From Micavibrio sp. (GTDB lineage: Bacteria; Pseudomonadota; Alphaproteobacteria; Micavibrionales; Micavibrionaceae), in assembly GCA_030824805.1 (NCBI GenBank), contig JAPJRC010000037.1:1-22743 (forward strand): 22,743 nucleotides of DNA. The letters are read 5' to 3'. The notes below the pieces were generated by a model. That model worked only from the letters and a program-made list of their open reading frames with translations. It ran no database searches and was not told where the DNA came from. A program made the translations under genes and the position numbers. Below, piece by piece: positions 7,110-13,787 of the stretch; the stretch's first letter is position 1; each line of letters opens with the position of its first letter.

Positions 7110-7131
7110 TTAAGCAAGGAAGAGAAAACAC

Positions 7132-7437
7132 ATGGCAAAAGCTAGTGCAATCAACCGTAACAACAAGCGCATCAAGCTCGCTAAGAGCCTTGAGAGCAAG
7201 CGTTCGAAGCTGAAGGCGGTTATCGCCGACAAGAATGCTCCGATGGAAGAGCGTTTCGCCGCTGTTCTTAAGCTTGCCGAGATGCCGCGCAATTCCGCAA
7301 AGATCCGTATTCGCAATCGTTGCGCATTGACGGGCCGTCCGCGCGGTAACTTCCGCAAATTCAACCTGTGCCGTGTGGCGCTCCGCAATCTCGCATCGCG
7401 TGGCGAACTTCCCGGCGTAACGAAATCCAGCTGGTAA
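7132..7437 (+). CDS. rpsN: 30S ribosomal protein S14
   Basis: This gene encodes a 101-residue S14, a 30S head protein. It is the long, zinc-free type: the C-terminal region RNRCALTGRPRGNFRKFNLCR lacks the CxxC pairs of the short zinc-binding form. The ending LASRGELPGVTKSSW is the standard S14 terminus. The ATG is preceded by AAGGAAGAG about 8 nt upstream. It occupies the usual spc position between rplE and rpsH. Confidence 0.98.
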   Translation: MAKASAINRNNKRIKLAKSLESKRSKLKAVIADKNAPMEERFAAVLKLAEMPRNSAKIRIRNRCALTGRPRGNFRKFNLCRVALRNLASRGELPGVTKSSW

Positions 7438-7452
7438 GGGAGAGATAGACCA

Positions 7453-7851
7453 ATGTCCATGAACGATCCCCTCAGCGATATGCTGACCCGCATCCGGAAC
7501 GGCCAAAGCGCGCGCAAGCCCGTTATTGCTGCTCCGTATTCGAAACTGCAAGAAGCTGTTTGTAAAGTTCTCGCCGATGAAGGTTTCATCCGCGGTTACA
7601 AAATTGTCGATGCAGGCAACAACAAAAAAGAACTGTCGATTGAGTTGAAGTACGATGCCGGTCAACCGGTTATCCGCGAACTCAAGCGCATTTCCAAGCC
7701 AGGTCGCCGTGTTTACACGCAGATCAAAGGCCTGCCGCAGTTCTATAACGGTCTTGGCATCAAGATCCTGTCCACCCCGCAAGGCGTCATGGCCGACCAC
7801 AAAGCGAAAGCTGCGAATGTCGGCGGTGAAGTCCTCTGCCAGGTGTTCTAA
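7453..7851 (+). CDS. rpsH: 30S ribosomal protein S8
   Basis: This gene encodes a 132-residue S8, a primary 16S rRNA-binding protein of the 30S platform and, in E. coli, the repressor of the spc operon. It opens with MSMNDPLSDMLTRIRNGQSA and includes ELKRISKPGRRVYTQIKGLP, GLGIKILSTPQGVMADHKA, and GGEVLCQVF at the end, all family signatures. Length is normal. The first ATG was chosen because DPLSDMLTRIRN is normally preceded by two to four residues. No S8-binding operator was identified near rplE. Confidence 0.98.
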   Translation: MSMNDPLSDMLTRIRNGQSARKPVIAAPYSKLQEAVCKVLADEGFIRGYKIVDAGNNKKELSIELKYDAGQPVIRELKRISKPGRRVYTQIKGLPQFYNGLGIKILSTPQGVMADHKAKAANVGGEVLCQVF

Positions 7852-7865
7852 GAGAGGAAACAGAT

Positions 7866-8399
7866 ATGTCCCGTATTGGAAAAAACCCGGTTGCACTTCC
7901 CGAAGGCGTTACAGTCAACGTTGAAGGCCAGACCGTTAAAGCAAAAGGCCCGAAAGGCGAACTGTCCGTCGTTGTTCACGATGACGTTTCCGTCGCTCTG
8001 GTTGATGGCAAGGTAAAGCTTGAGCAACGCGTTAACTCGCTGCGTGCCAAGAAACTGTGGCCCACGATGCGCACGCTCGTGAAGAATATCGTTGTAGGCG
8101 TTAAAGACGGTTACAAAGAGTCTCTGGAAATCCAGGGCGTTGGTTATCGTTGCGCCATGCAGGGTAACACGCTGGTTCTCCAGCTCGGCTTCAGCCACGA
8201 AGTTCGTTACGATGTTCCGGCAGGTATCAAGATCGCCGTCGCAGACCAGACGAAGATCAGCATCGAAGGTATTGATAAACAAGCTGTCGGCCAGGCCGCT
8301 GCTAAAATCCGCTCTTTCAAGAAGCCCGAGCCTTACAAAGGCAAAGGTATTCGCTACACCGGCGAATATGTCTTCATGAAAGAAGGCAAGAAGAAATAA
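7866..8399 (+). CDS. rplF: 50S ribosomal protein L6
   Basis: This gene encodes a 177-residue L6, a two-domain 50S protein near the GTPase-associated centre. It begins MSRIGKNPVALPEGVTVNVEG and has VKAKGPKGELSV, SLEIQGVGYRCAMQGNTLVLQLGFSH (across domain two), and KPEPYKGKGIRYTGEYV near the end. Length is exactly typical. An AGAGGAAA element precedes the ATG. It is 14 nt after rpsH and 12 nt before rplR. Confidence 0.98.
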   Translation: MSRIGKNPVALPEGVTVNVEGQTVKAKGPKGELSVVVHDDVSVALVDGKVKLEQRVNSLRAKKLWPTMRTLVKNIVVGVKDGYKESLEIQGVGYRCAMQGNTLVLQLGFSHEVRYDVPAGIKIAVADQTKISIEGIDKQAVGQAAAKIRSFKKPEPYKGKGIRYTGEYVFMKEGKKK

Positions 8400-8411
8400 G
8401 GAAGCAAAGTC

Positions 8412-8789
8412 ATGGGAAAAAGACTCAGCAGCTTTGAACGTCGTAAGTTTTCGGCCCGCGCCAAACTCCGTCGTGTCAATATCAATCAGAACCCGAACCG
8501 CGACATCCGTCCGCGTCTGTCCGTGCACCGCACGAACAAGGCGATCTACGCACAGGTTATCGACGATGTTCAGGGCATCACGCTCGCAGCCGCTTCCAGC
8601 GCAGACAAGGATCTGGGCCTGAAGAACGGCGGTAACGCAGACGCAGCAGCCAAAGTCGGCAAGCTGGTTGCGGAACGTGCCAAAAAGGCAGGCGTTGAAA
8701 AGGTTCAATTCGACCGCGGTGCATTCCTGTACCATGGCCGCATCAAGGCTCTGGCCGAAGGTGCGCGCGAAGCCGGTCTGGATTTCTAA
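8412..8789 (+). CDS. rplR: 50S ribosomal protein L18
   Basis: This gene encodes a 125-residue L18, which with L5 and L25 binds 5S rRNA. Hallmarks are RRKFSARAKLRRVN, RPRLSVHRTNKAIYAQVIDD, KVGKLVAERAKKAGVEKVQFDRG, and the terminal YHGRIKALAEGAREAGLDF. Length is normal. An AAGGAAG ribosome-binding site lies about 8 nt upstream. Its stop is at 8787–8789, 12 nt before the chosen rpsE start. Confidence 0.98.
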   Translation: MGKRLSSFERRKFSARAKLRRVNINQNPNRDIRPRLSVHRTNKAIYAQVIDDVQGITLAAASSADKDLGLKNGGNADAAAKVGKLVAERAKKAGVEKVQFDRGAFLYHGRIKALAEGAREAGLDF

Positions 8790-8801
8790 GGAGCAATGAA
8801 A

Positions 8802-9377
8802 ATGGCAAAACAAGAAAACAGACAACCGCGCGAGAAAGAAGAGTCCGAGTTCATCGAGAAACTCGTGGCCGTTAACCGCGTCGCGAAAACCCAGAAAGGC
8901 GGTCGCCGTTTCGGTTTCGCAGCTCTGGTTGTTATCGGTGATGGCCGTGGCCGCGTAGGCACGGGCCATGCGAAATCCAAGGAAGTTCCGGATGCCGTTA
9001 AGAAGGCAACCGACAAGGCGAAACGCGCCATGATCCGCGTTCCGCTGCGCGATGGCCGCACGCTGCACCACGACCTCAAAGGTCACTTCGGTGCCGGTAA
9101 AGTCATCATGCGTACGGCCCCGACGGGTACGGGTATCATCGCCGGCGGTCCGATGCGCGCCGTGTTTGAATGCCTCGGCGTTCAGGACGTTGTTGCCAAG
9201 GTTACGGGTACAAACAACCCTTACAACATGGTCAACGCAACGCTCGAAGCGCTGAAATTCATGCAATCCCCACGTCAGGTTGCGGCTCGCCGCGGCAAGA
9301 AAGTCTCCGATGTTGTTGCACAACGCGAAGGCACGAAGGCCGGCGAAGTAGCTTCCGACGAAGCGAACGAAGAATAA
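8802..9377 (+). CDS. rpsE: 30S ribosomal protein S5
   Basis: This gene encodes S5, a 30S body protein involved in decoding fidelity and mRNA unwinding. It shows EKLVAVNRVAKTQKGGRRF, FAALVVIGDGRGRVGTGHAKS, and RAVFECLGVQDVVAKVTGTNNPYNMV. The chosen start (8802) gives 191 residues. The ATG at 8796 is only 2 nt from the GGAG element, while 8802 is 8 nt away. The last 30 or so residues are charged and longer than in E. coli S5 (167 residues). It is followed by rpmD after a short gap. Confidence 0.96.
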   Translation: MAKQENRQPREKEESEFIEKLVAVNRVAKTQKGGRRFGFAALVVIGDGRGRVGTGHAKSKEVPDAVKKATDKAKRAMIRVPLRDGRTLHHDLKGHFGAGKVIMRTAPTGTGIIAGGPMRAVFECLGVQDVVAKVTGTNNPYNMVNATLEALKFMQSPRQVAARRGKKVSDVVAQREGTKAGEVASDEANEE

Positions 9378-9388
9378 GGTGAATGACA

Positions 9389-9640
9389 ATGGCTGAAGAA
9401 AAAGCAAAAAAAGCTCCGGCGAAAAAAGCCGCAGCACCAAAAGCTGAAAAGAAAGCCGGCGCAACGGTAACGGTTACGCAAATCGCGTCCCCGGCCGGTC
9501 GTGAGCCGTCCCAGCGCAAGACCCTGATCGGTCTCGGCCTGAACAAGATGAACCGCACCAAGACGCTGGAAGACACGCCTTCCGTCCGCGGCATGATCCG
9601 CGCGGTCCGTCACCTCGTGAAAGTTGAAGAAGCCGCCTAA
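9389..9640 (+). CDS. rpmD: 50S ribosomal protein L30 with N-terminal extension
   Basis: This gene encodes L30, a small 50S protein. The L30 domain is visible from about residue 26: VTVTQIASPAGREPSQRKTL, GLGLNKMNRTKTLEDTPSV, and GMIRAVRHLVKVEE. Residues 1–24 form a Lys/Ala-rich extension (AEEKAKKAPAKKAAAPKAEK) that standard 60-residue L30 lacks. The start at 9389 (83 residues) is preferred over the ATG at 9383 because of its distance (9 nt) from AAGG. The extension is N-terminal here, whereas L22, L29 and L17 carry theirs at the C-terminus. Confidence 0.94.
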   Translation: MAEEKAKKAPAKKAAAPKAEKKAGATVTVTQIASPAGREPSQRKTLIGLGLNKMNRTKTLEDTPSVRGMIRAVRHLVKVEEAA

Positions 9641-9663
9641 TAAGCGCTTCCAAGGAGATAGAC

Positions 9664-10158
9664 ATGAAACTGAATGAATTGAAACCGAACGAAGGCGCAA
9701 AGCACAACTACAAGCGCGTTGGCCGTGGTATCGGCTCCGGCAAGGGTAAAACCTCCGGCGTTGGTGTTAAAGGTCAGAAAGCCCGTTCCGGCGTCGCCAT
9801 CAAAGGCTTCGAAGGCGGTCAGATGCCTTTGTACATGCGCTTGCCCAAGCACGGCTTTACGAACATCTTCGGCAAGGAATACGCGACCGTAACGCTCGCA
9901 CGCCTGCAACAAGCCGTTGACAAGGGCCTGATCGATGCAAAAGGCACAATCGATGAAGACACGCTGCTGAAAGCAAAAGTCATCAGCAACAAACGCGATG
10001 GTGTTCGTGTTATCGGCGGCGGCGCTCTGAAAACGAAACTGGCCCTGAAAGTATCCGGCGCCACGAAATCCGCTTCGGAAGCTGTTTCCAAGGCTGGCGG
10101 TTCGATCGACCTGATCAAGATCGAGCGCGCTCCGGTAGTTCGCAAAAAAGCGAAATAA
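9664..10158 (+). CDS. rplO: 50S ribosomal protein L15
   Basis: This gene encodes a 164-residue L15, a late-stage 50S assembly protein. The N-terminal Gly/Lys-rich extension NYKRVGRGIGSGKGKTSGVG with GQKARSGV, then GFEGGQMPLYMRLPKHGF, is diagnostic. The C-terminal domain contains RVIGGGALKTKLALKVSGAT. The length is somewhat above the usual 144 but common in Alphaproteobacteria. AAGGAGATAGAC precedes the ATG. It is the last gene of the long cluster: a strong terminator follows at once, and secY is displaced beyond an opposite-strand gene. Confidence 0.98.
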   Translation: MKLNELKPNEGAKHNYKRVGRGIGSGKGKTSGVGVKGQKARSGVAIKGFEGGQMPLYMRLPKHGFTNIFGKEYATVTLARLQQAVDKGLIDAKGTIDEDTLLKAKVISNKRDGVRVIGGGALKTKLALKVSGATKSASEAVSKAGGSIDLIKIERAPVVRKKAK

Positions 10159-10172
10159 GCTTAAAAAATTCG

Positions 10173-10201
10173 AAAAACCCCGCTTCGGCGGGGTTTTTTT
10201 T
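10173..10201. terminator. Bidirectional Rho-independent terminator after rplO
   Basis: The arms CCCCGC (10178–10183) and GCGGGG (10188–10193) enclose a TTCG tetraloop. They are flanked by five A on the left (10173–10177) and eight T on the right (10194–10201). It can therefore end rplO transcription on the plus strand and that of the opposite-strand membrane protein gene, whose stop codon overlaps the T run at 10200–10202. Confidence 0.93.
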
Positions 10202-10562
10202 ATTGTGCTGGAAGCAGGGTGAAGGCGTAAAGCCCCAAGGCGATAATGGCAGGCATGGCTTGTACAAAGAAAATACGTTTGTTAACCGTAATCCCGCCCC
10301 ATATGCCCGCCGCAATCACGCATCCAAGCCCATAAAACATGAACGCCTGATTGAAAAAGCCAATCAACAGCGCCGCCACAAGAAAACCGTTATAAAGCCC
10401 TTGGTTGGAGGCTAGGGCGGCCGTGCTCTCTGCGAACTCGCGGCTAAAGCCAAAAACTTTCGGGCCCTTGCTCTTCCATAGAATCATTTCCAGCACCACA
10501 AAATAGACATGCAATGCTATGACAATAATGTAGAAGACCCAGGCTACAAGCGGAAGTATCAT
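10200..10562 (-). CDS. DUF1304-type small membrane protein
   Basis: This gene encodes a predicted 120-residue inner-membrane protein of the DUF1304 (COG3759) type, whose function is not established. The sequence shows about four hydrophobic segments (residues 5–27, 58–76, 78–92 and 97–117) and the family-like elements YFVVLEMILWKSKGPKVFG and NQGLYNGFLVAAL. The internal ATG at 10562 was chosen over 10592. It has GAAAGG 8 nt upstream, and a TAGAAT promoter-like element at 10596–10591 would start transcription downstream of the longer start. It is divergent from secY and convergent with rplO, so it breaks the usual rplO–secY junction. It shares its terminator with rplO. Confidence 0.85.
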   Translation of the reverse strand: MILPLVAWVFYIIVIALHVYFVVLEMILWKSKGPKVFGFSREFAESTAALASNQGLYNGFLVAALLIGFFNQAFMFYGLGCVIAAGIWGGITVNKRIFFVQAMPAIIALGLYAFTLLPAQ

Positions 10563-10590
10563 AGGGCTTGCCTTTCGTGTAAGCCGCTCC

Positions 10591-10618
10591 ATTCTAAAGC
10601 ATAGTGTTTAAAGTACAA
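10591..10618 (-). promoter_or_regulatory. Putative promoter of the DUF1304 gene
   Basis: On the minus strand a TAGAAT -10 element (10596–10591, five of six consensus bases) lies 16 nt after a weak TTGTAC -35 (10618–10613). The predicted transcription start near 10584 would sit between the two candidate start codons, which supports the 10562 start. The -35 match is poor. Confidence 0.35.
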
Positions 10619-10669
10619 TTCCTGAATGTTCGTCGTATGTTCAACAACCTGTAAAAACCTTTGGGGAAC

Positions 10670-10698
10670 TTGGCAAAAACCCTAAAATTTGCTGCTAT
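10670..10698 (+). promoter_or_regulatory. Putative secY promoter
   Basis: TTGGCA (10670–10675) is followed after 17 nt by TGCTAT (10693–10698). The overlapping GCTATGCC resembles the alphaproteobacterial housekeeping -10 pattern (GCTA-rich). Because rplO ends in a strong terminator and an opposite-strand gene intervenes, secY needs its own promoter somewhere in 10563–10767. This is the best candidate seen, though the -10 match is modest. Confidence 0.4.
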
Positions 10699-10767
10699 GC
10701 CTCTTGTGAAAAACGCGCAAATTTCCTAAAACCAATCGGTAATATCCTCACATAGAAAGTGACCATA

Positions 10768-12126
10768 ATGGCCTCAGCCATCGAACAACTTGCCAAAAAC
10801 GCCAACTGGGGTTCCTTCTCCAAGGCAACCGAGCTCAAGAAACGCATCTGGTTCGTCCTCGGCGCTCTGATCGTATACCGCCTGGGCACCTATATTCCGG
10901 TGCCGGGTATCGATCCTGCCGTATGGGAAGAAATCTACAACCAAAAGGGCGGCGGTATTTTGGACATGTTCAACATGTTCTCCGGCGGCGCTCTGCAGCG
11001 TATGACCATTTTCGCGCTGAACATCATGCCCTATATTTCTGCGTCGATTATCATGCAGTTGGCATCTGCCATGTCTCCGAAGCTCGAAGCGCTCAAGAAA
11101 GAGGGCGAGGCGGGCCGCACAAAGATCAACCAGTACACGCGTTACCTCACCGTTCTTCTGGCATCGGTTCAGGCTTACGGTCTGGCCGTCGGTCTCGAAG
11201 GCATGCAATCCTCCTTCGGCTCCGCTGTTATCGATCCGGGCTTCTTCTTCCGCGCCTCTACGGTTATCACCATCGTTGGCGGTACGATTTTCCTGATGTG
11301 GCTCGGCGAACAAATCACGCAACGCGGTATCGGCAACGGTATCTCGCTGATCATCTTTGCCGGTATCGTGGCGGAACTGCCGCGGGCACTCGGTTCGGTT
11401 CTCGAACTCGGCCGTCAGGGACAATTCAACCCGCTTACGCTTCTCGGCCTAGCCATCATGGTTGTCGGCGTTATCGCTTTCATCGTGTTCATGGAGCGCG
11501 CGCAGCGCCGTGTCATGGTGCAATACCCGAAACGCCAGGCCGGTGGCCAGATGTCGATGGGCCAGCAGAACCACATTCCGCTGAAGCTCAACACCTCGGG
11601 CGTTATCCCGCCGATCTTTGCATCCTCGCTGTTGCTTCTGCCACTGACGATCGTAAACTTCACAGGCGCCGCGAACGAAGGCGGCATCATGTCGCAGATC
11701 GTTGCCTACCTTCAGCATGGCCAGCCGCTTTATATGGCGCTATACGGCGGCCTGATCATCTTCTTCGCGTTCTTCTACACGGCGATCGTGTTTAACCCGC
11801 AAGAGAATGCCGAAATGCTGCGCAAGTACGGCGGCTTCGTACCAGGCATCCGTCCGGGCAAGAGCACGGCAGACTATCTGGATTACGTGCTGACCCGCAT
11901 CACCATGATCGGCGCATTGTATCTGGTGTTCATCTGTCTGCTGCCGGAAATCATGATTTCGCATTACAATATTCCGTTCTATTTCGGCGGTACGTCGCTG
12001 CTTATCGCGGTGTCCGTGACGATGGATACGGTGGCGCAAGTGCATTCGCACCTGATCGCACATCAATATGAAGGCCTCATCAAGAAGGCCAAACTCAAAG
12101 GCACAAGAGAGACGGTGAGACGATAA
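10768..12126 (+). CDS. secY: Protein translocase subunit SecY
   Basis: This gene encodes the 452-residue channel subunit of the SecYEG translocon in the inner membrane. It has ten apparent hydrophobic helices. Hallmarks are RIWFVLGALIVYRLGTYIPVPG (cytoplasmic end and TM1), the plug/TM2 region with GGILDMFNMFSGGALQR and MTIFALNIMPYISASIIMQL, GNGISLIIFAGIV, and the C5 loop GFVPGIRPGKSTADYL with its conserved Arg. The ATG at 10768 gives MASAIEQLAKN, typical for Alphaproteobacteria; a GTG three codons upstream (10759) is an alternative. One base separates it from adk, as in many bacteria. Unusually it does not directly follow rplO. Confidence 0.98.
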   Translation: MASAIEQLAKNANWGSFSKATELKKRIWFVLGALIVYRLGTYIPVPGIDPAVWEEIYNQKGGGILDMFNMFSGGALQRMTIFALNIMPYISASIIMQLASAMSPKLEALKKEGEAGRTKINQYTRYLTVLLASVQAYGLAVGLEGMQSSFGSAVIDPGFFFRASTVITIVGGTIFLMWLGEQITQRGIGNGISLIIFAGIVAELPRALGSVLELGRQGQFNPLTLLGLAIMVVGVIAFIVFMERAQRRVMVQYPKRQAGGQMSMGQQNHIPLKLNTSGVIPPIFASSLLLLPLTIVNFTGAANEGGIMSQIVAYLQHGQPLYMALYGGLIIFFAFFYTAIVFNPQENAEMLRKYGGFVPGIRPGKSTADYLDYVLTRITMIGALYLVFICLLPEIMISHYNIPFYFGGTSLLIAVSVTMDTVAQVHSHLIAHQYEGLIKKAKLKGTRETVRR

Positions 12127-12127
12127 C

Positions 12128-12706
12128 ATGCATCTGATTTTGATCGGCCCGCCCGGCGCGGGAAAAGGCACACAGGCAAAAATCCTCGAGCAGGAATACG
12201 GTCTGAAACAGCTTTCCACGGGCGACATGCTTCGTGCTGAAATCGCGGCGGGCAGCGACTTGGGCAAAAAGGCCAAGGCCATCATGGATGCCGGCAACCT
12301 CGTTTCCGACGATATCATGGTCGACATGATCGCAAACCGTATTGAGCAAGCCGACTGCGCCAAAGGCGTCATTTTCGACGGCTTTCCCCGCACGGTCGAT
12401 CAGGCGGAAGCTCTTGATGCCATGCTGGCCGACAAAGGCAAGCCGCTTAATGTCGTGATTCAGATGGTGGTGGACGAGGAAGAGCTGGTAAACCGCCTTA
12501 ACACCCGTATCCAGCAGACGATCGATGCCGGTCAGCCTGTACGCGCCGACGACAACGAGGAAACCTTCAGAAAGCGCCTTGGTGTATATCGCGACCAGAC
12601 GGCACCGATCCTTCCTTATTACGAGGCTGAAGGGCTGTTGAAGAAGGTTGACGGCATGAAACCCATCGATTTCGTAACACAGGAAATCAAGGCGATTTTG
12701 AAGTAA
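12128..12706 (+). CDS. adk: Adenylate kinase (short form)
   Basis: This gene encodes a 192-residue adenylate kinase that interconverts ATP + AMP and 2 ADP in the cytoplasm. It shows the P-loop GPPGAGKGTQ (residues 7–16), QLSTGDMLR, LVSDDIMV, and the DGFPRT motif (84–89). It lacks the long zinc-type LID insert; the LID region is the short VRADDNEETFRKRL form seen in many Alphaproteobacteria. It begins one base after the secY stop, so the two are probably translationally coupled. A GC-rich hairpin follows the stop. Confidence 0.97.
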   Translation: MHLILIGPPGAGKGTQAKILEQEYGLKQLSTGDMLRAEIAAGSDLGKKAKAIMDAGNLVSDDIMVDMIANRIEQADCAKGVIFDGFPRTVDQAEALDAMLADKGKPLNVVIQMVVDEEELVNRLNTRIQQTIDAGQPVRADDNEETFRKRLGVYRDQTAPILPYYEAEGLLKKVDGMKPIDFVTQEIKAILK

Positions 12707-12710
12707 CGCG

Positions 12711-12728
12711 AGGGGCCGGAAGGCCCCT
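12711..12728 (+). terminator. GC-rich hairpin after adk
   Basis: AGGGGCC (12711–12717) pairs with GGCCCCT (12722–12728) across a GGAA (GNRA) tetraloop, directly after the adk stop. The following sequence TTAAAA has only a very short T run, so it may be a weak terminator or a 3'-end stabiliser. Some secY–adk transcripts could read into rpsM. Confidence 0.6.
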
Positions 12729-12748
12729 TAAAACTGCCAAAAAACCTG

Positions 12749-12777
12749 TTGACGCAAGGGCTTATAGTTCCTATATT
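12749..12777 (+). promoter_or_regulatory. Near-consensus promoter for rpsM–rpsK–rpoA–rplQ
   Basis: TTGACG (12749–12754) and TATATT (12772–12777) are separated by exactly 17 nt, each matching the housekeeping consensus at five of six positions. Transcription would start near 12784, leaving a leader of about 116 nt before rpsM. It lies just after the adk hairpin, giving the alpha operon its own start. Confidence 0.8.
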
Positions 12778-12783
12778 GCGGCA

Positions 12784-12899
12784 AATCTTAAAGCCCGCAT
12801 AGTCTATGTTTATCTTATAAGCATCTGATTTATAAGGCTTTTTGATGGTGTAGGACCTGGCGTTACGGGTCCGCTTAATATGATCAAAAAGGAGAAAAC
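12784..12899 (+). promoter_or_regulatory. Structured leader of the rpsM operon
   Basis: The predicted 5' leader contains two hairpins. CTTATAA (12814–12820) pairs with TTATAAG (12830–12836) and is followed by a T run at 12839–12843. GGACCTG (12853–12859) pairs with CGGGTCC (12866–12872, one GU pair) around the loop GCGTTA. AAAAGGAG precedes the rpsM ATG. In E. coli the alpha operon is controlled by S4 at its leader; rpsD is absent from this cluster, so which protein, if any, binds here is unknown. Confidence 0.45.
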
Positions 12900-13280
12900 A
12901 TGGCTCGTATTGCAGGGGTTAACGTACCCGACAACAAACGTGCGCTGATCGCTCTGACCTATGTCCACGGCATTGGTCGTTTTTCGGCACGCGAAATCTT
13001 GAAAGAAGTAGGGATCGATGAATCCCGTCGTATGAACGACCTCACGGAAGAAGAGCTGAACGCTATCCGTGCGCTCATCGACACCGACAAATACATGATC
13101 GAGGGCGACCTTCGCCGCGAGACAGCGCTGAACATCAAGCGTCTCGTTGACATGGCCTGCTACCGCGGCCTGCGTCACCGTAAACACCTGCCTGTTCGCG
13201 GCCAGCGTACGAAAACCAATGCGCGCACGCGCAAAGGTCCGGCCAAACCGATCGCCGGCAAGAAACAGCCGACGAAATAA
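12900..13280 (+). CDS. rpsM: 30S ribosomal protein S13
   Basis: This gene encodes a 126-residue S13, a 30S head protein that forms inter-subunit bridges and touches the P-site tRNA. Hallmarks are MARIAGVNVPDNKRALIALTY, VHGIGRFSAREIL, and the basic C-terminus with CYRGLRHRKHLPVRGQRTK and NARTRKGPAKPIAGKK. Length is normal. AAAAGGAG lies about 6 nt upstream of the ATG. It is the first gene behind the 12749 promoter and precedes rpsK by 14 nt. Confidence 0.98.
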   Translation: MARIAGVNVPDNKRALIALTYVHGIGRFSAREILKEVGIDESRRMNDLTEEELNAIRALIDTDKYMIEGDLRRETALNIKRLVDMACYRGLRHRKHLPVRGQRTKTNARTRKGPAKPIAGKKQPTK

Positions 13281-13294
13281 GGGAGGGATGAACA

Positions 13295-13684
13295 ATGGCT
13301 AAACCCACAGCAAAAGTTGCTAAGAAAGTAAAAAAGAACATCACGACCGCCGATGTGCACGTGAATGCTTCGTTCAACAACACCCACGTCACCATCACCG
13401 ACGATCAGGGCAACACGATCTCGTGGTCCTCTGCCGGTAAGATGGGCTTCAAGGGTTCGCGTAAATCCACGCCGTACGCTGCACAGATGGCAGCCGAAGA
13501 CGCTGGCCGCGCGGCTCAGGAACATGGCGTGAAGGATGTTTATGTGGTTGTCAAAGGTCCGGGTTCGGGCCGCGAAAGCGCTCTGCGCGCCCTGTCGATC
13601 ATCGGCCTCAATGTCCGTTCCATCAAGGACATCACGCCGGTGCCGCACAACGGCTGCCGCCCGCCGAAACGCCGCCGCGTCTAA
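13295..13684 (+). CDS. rpsK: 30S ribosomal protein S11
   Basis: This gene encodes a 129-residue S11, a 30S platform protein near the mRNA exit site. It contains ADVHVNASFNNTHVTITDDQG, SWSSAGKMGFKGSRKSTPYAAQ, VVVKGPGSGRESALRAL, and the basic PVPHNGCRPPKRRRV terminus, all diagnostic. Length is typical. GGGAGGGATG ahead of the ATG provides the ribosome-binding site. rpsD is not downstream, as is usual in Alphaproteobacteria; the next gene is rpoA after a 103-nt gap that carries a hairpin. Confidence 0.98.
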   Translation: MAKPTAKVAKKVKKNITTADVHVNASFNNTHVTITDDQGNTISWSSAGKMGFKGSRKSTPYAAQMAAEDAGRAAQEHGVKDVYVVVKGPGSGRESALRALSIIGLNVRSIKDITPVPHNGCRPPKRRRV

Positions 13685-13691
13685 TTTATTT

Positions 13692-13720
13692 GGCAGCACG
13701 AAAGTTTTTTTCGTGCTGTC
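13692..13720 (+). other. 12-bp hairpin between rpsK and rpoA
   Basis: Arms 13692–13703 and 13709–13720 pair over 12 bp with one GU pair, around a five-base GTTTT loop. There is no T run after the right arm, so it is not a normal terminator. It may protect the upstream mRNA end, act as a processing site, or reduce read-through into rpoA. Confidence 0.6.
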
Positions 13721-13787
13721 ATTTCTGTTTCTACAACCAGAGGCCGGCTAAGAACCGGATGACGTTAACAAGAAAGGTGACTACCCA

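Noticed and set aside
7848..9464. 538-codon open frame on the minus strand across rplF, rplR and rpsE
   Set aside because: It is fully antisense to three certain ribosomal genes, has no recognisable domain, and its Phe/Arg/Asp-rich composition is that expected from reading the complement of these codons.
10626..10685. 19-codon plus-strand frame upstream of secY, as a possible leader peptide
   Set aside because: No ribosome-binding site precedes it, and it begins upstream of the best secY promoter candidate, so it would not be on that transcript.
12707..12899. Absence of rpmJ and infA after secY–adk as a loss
   Set aside because: These genes are normally elsewhere in Alphaproteobacteria.
13685..13787. 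Absence of rpsD between rpsK and rpoA as a gene loss
   Set aside because: In Alphaproteobacteria rpsD is normally located elsewhere, so this is ordinary.
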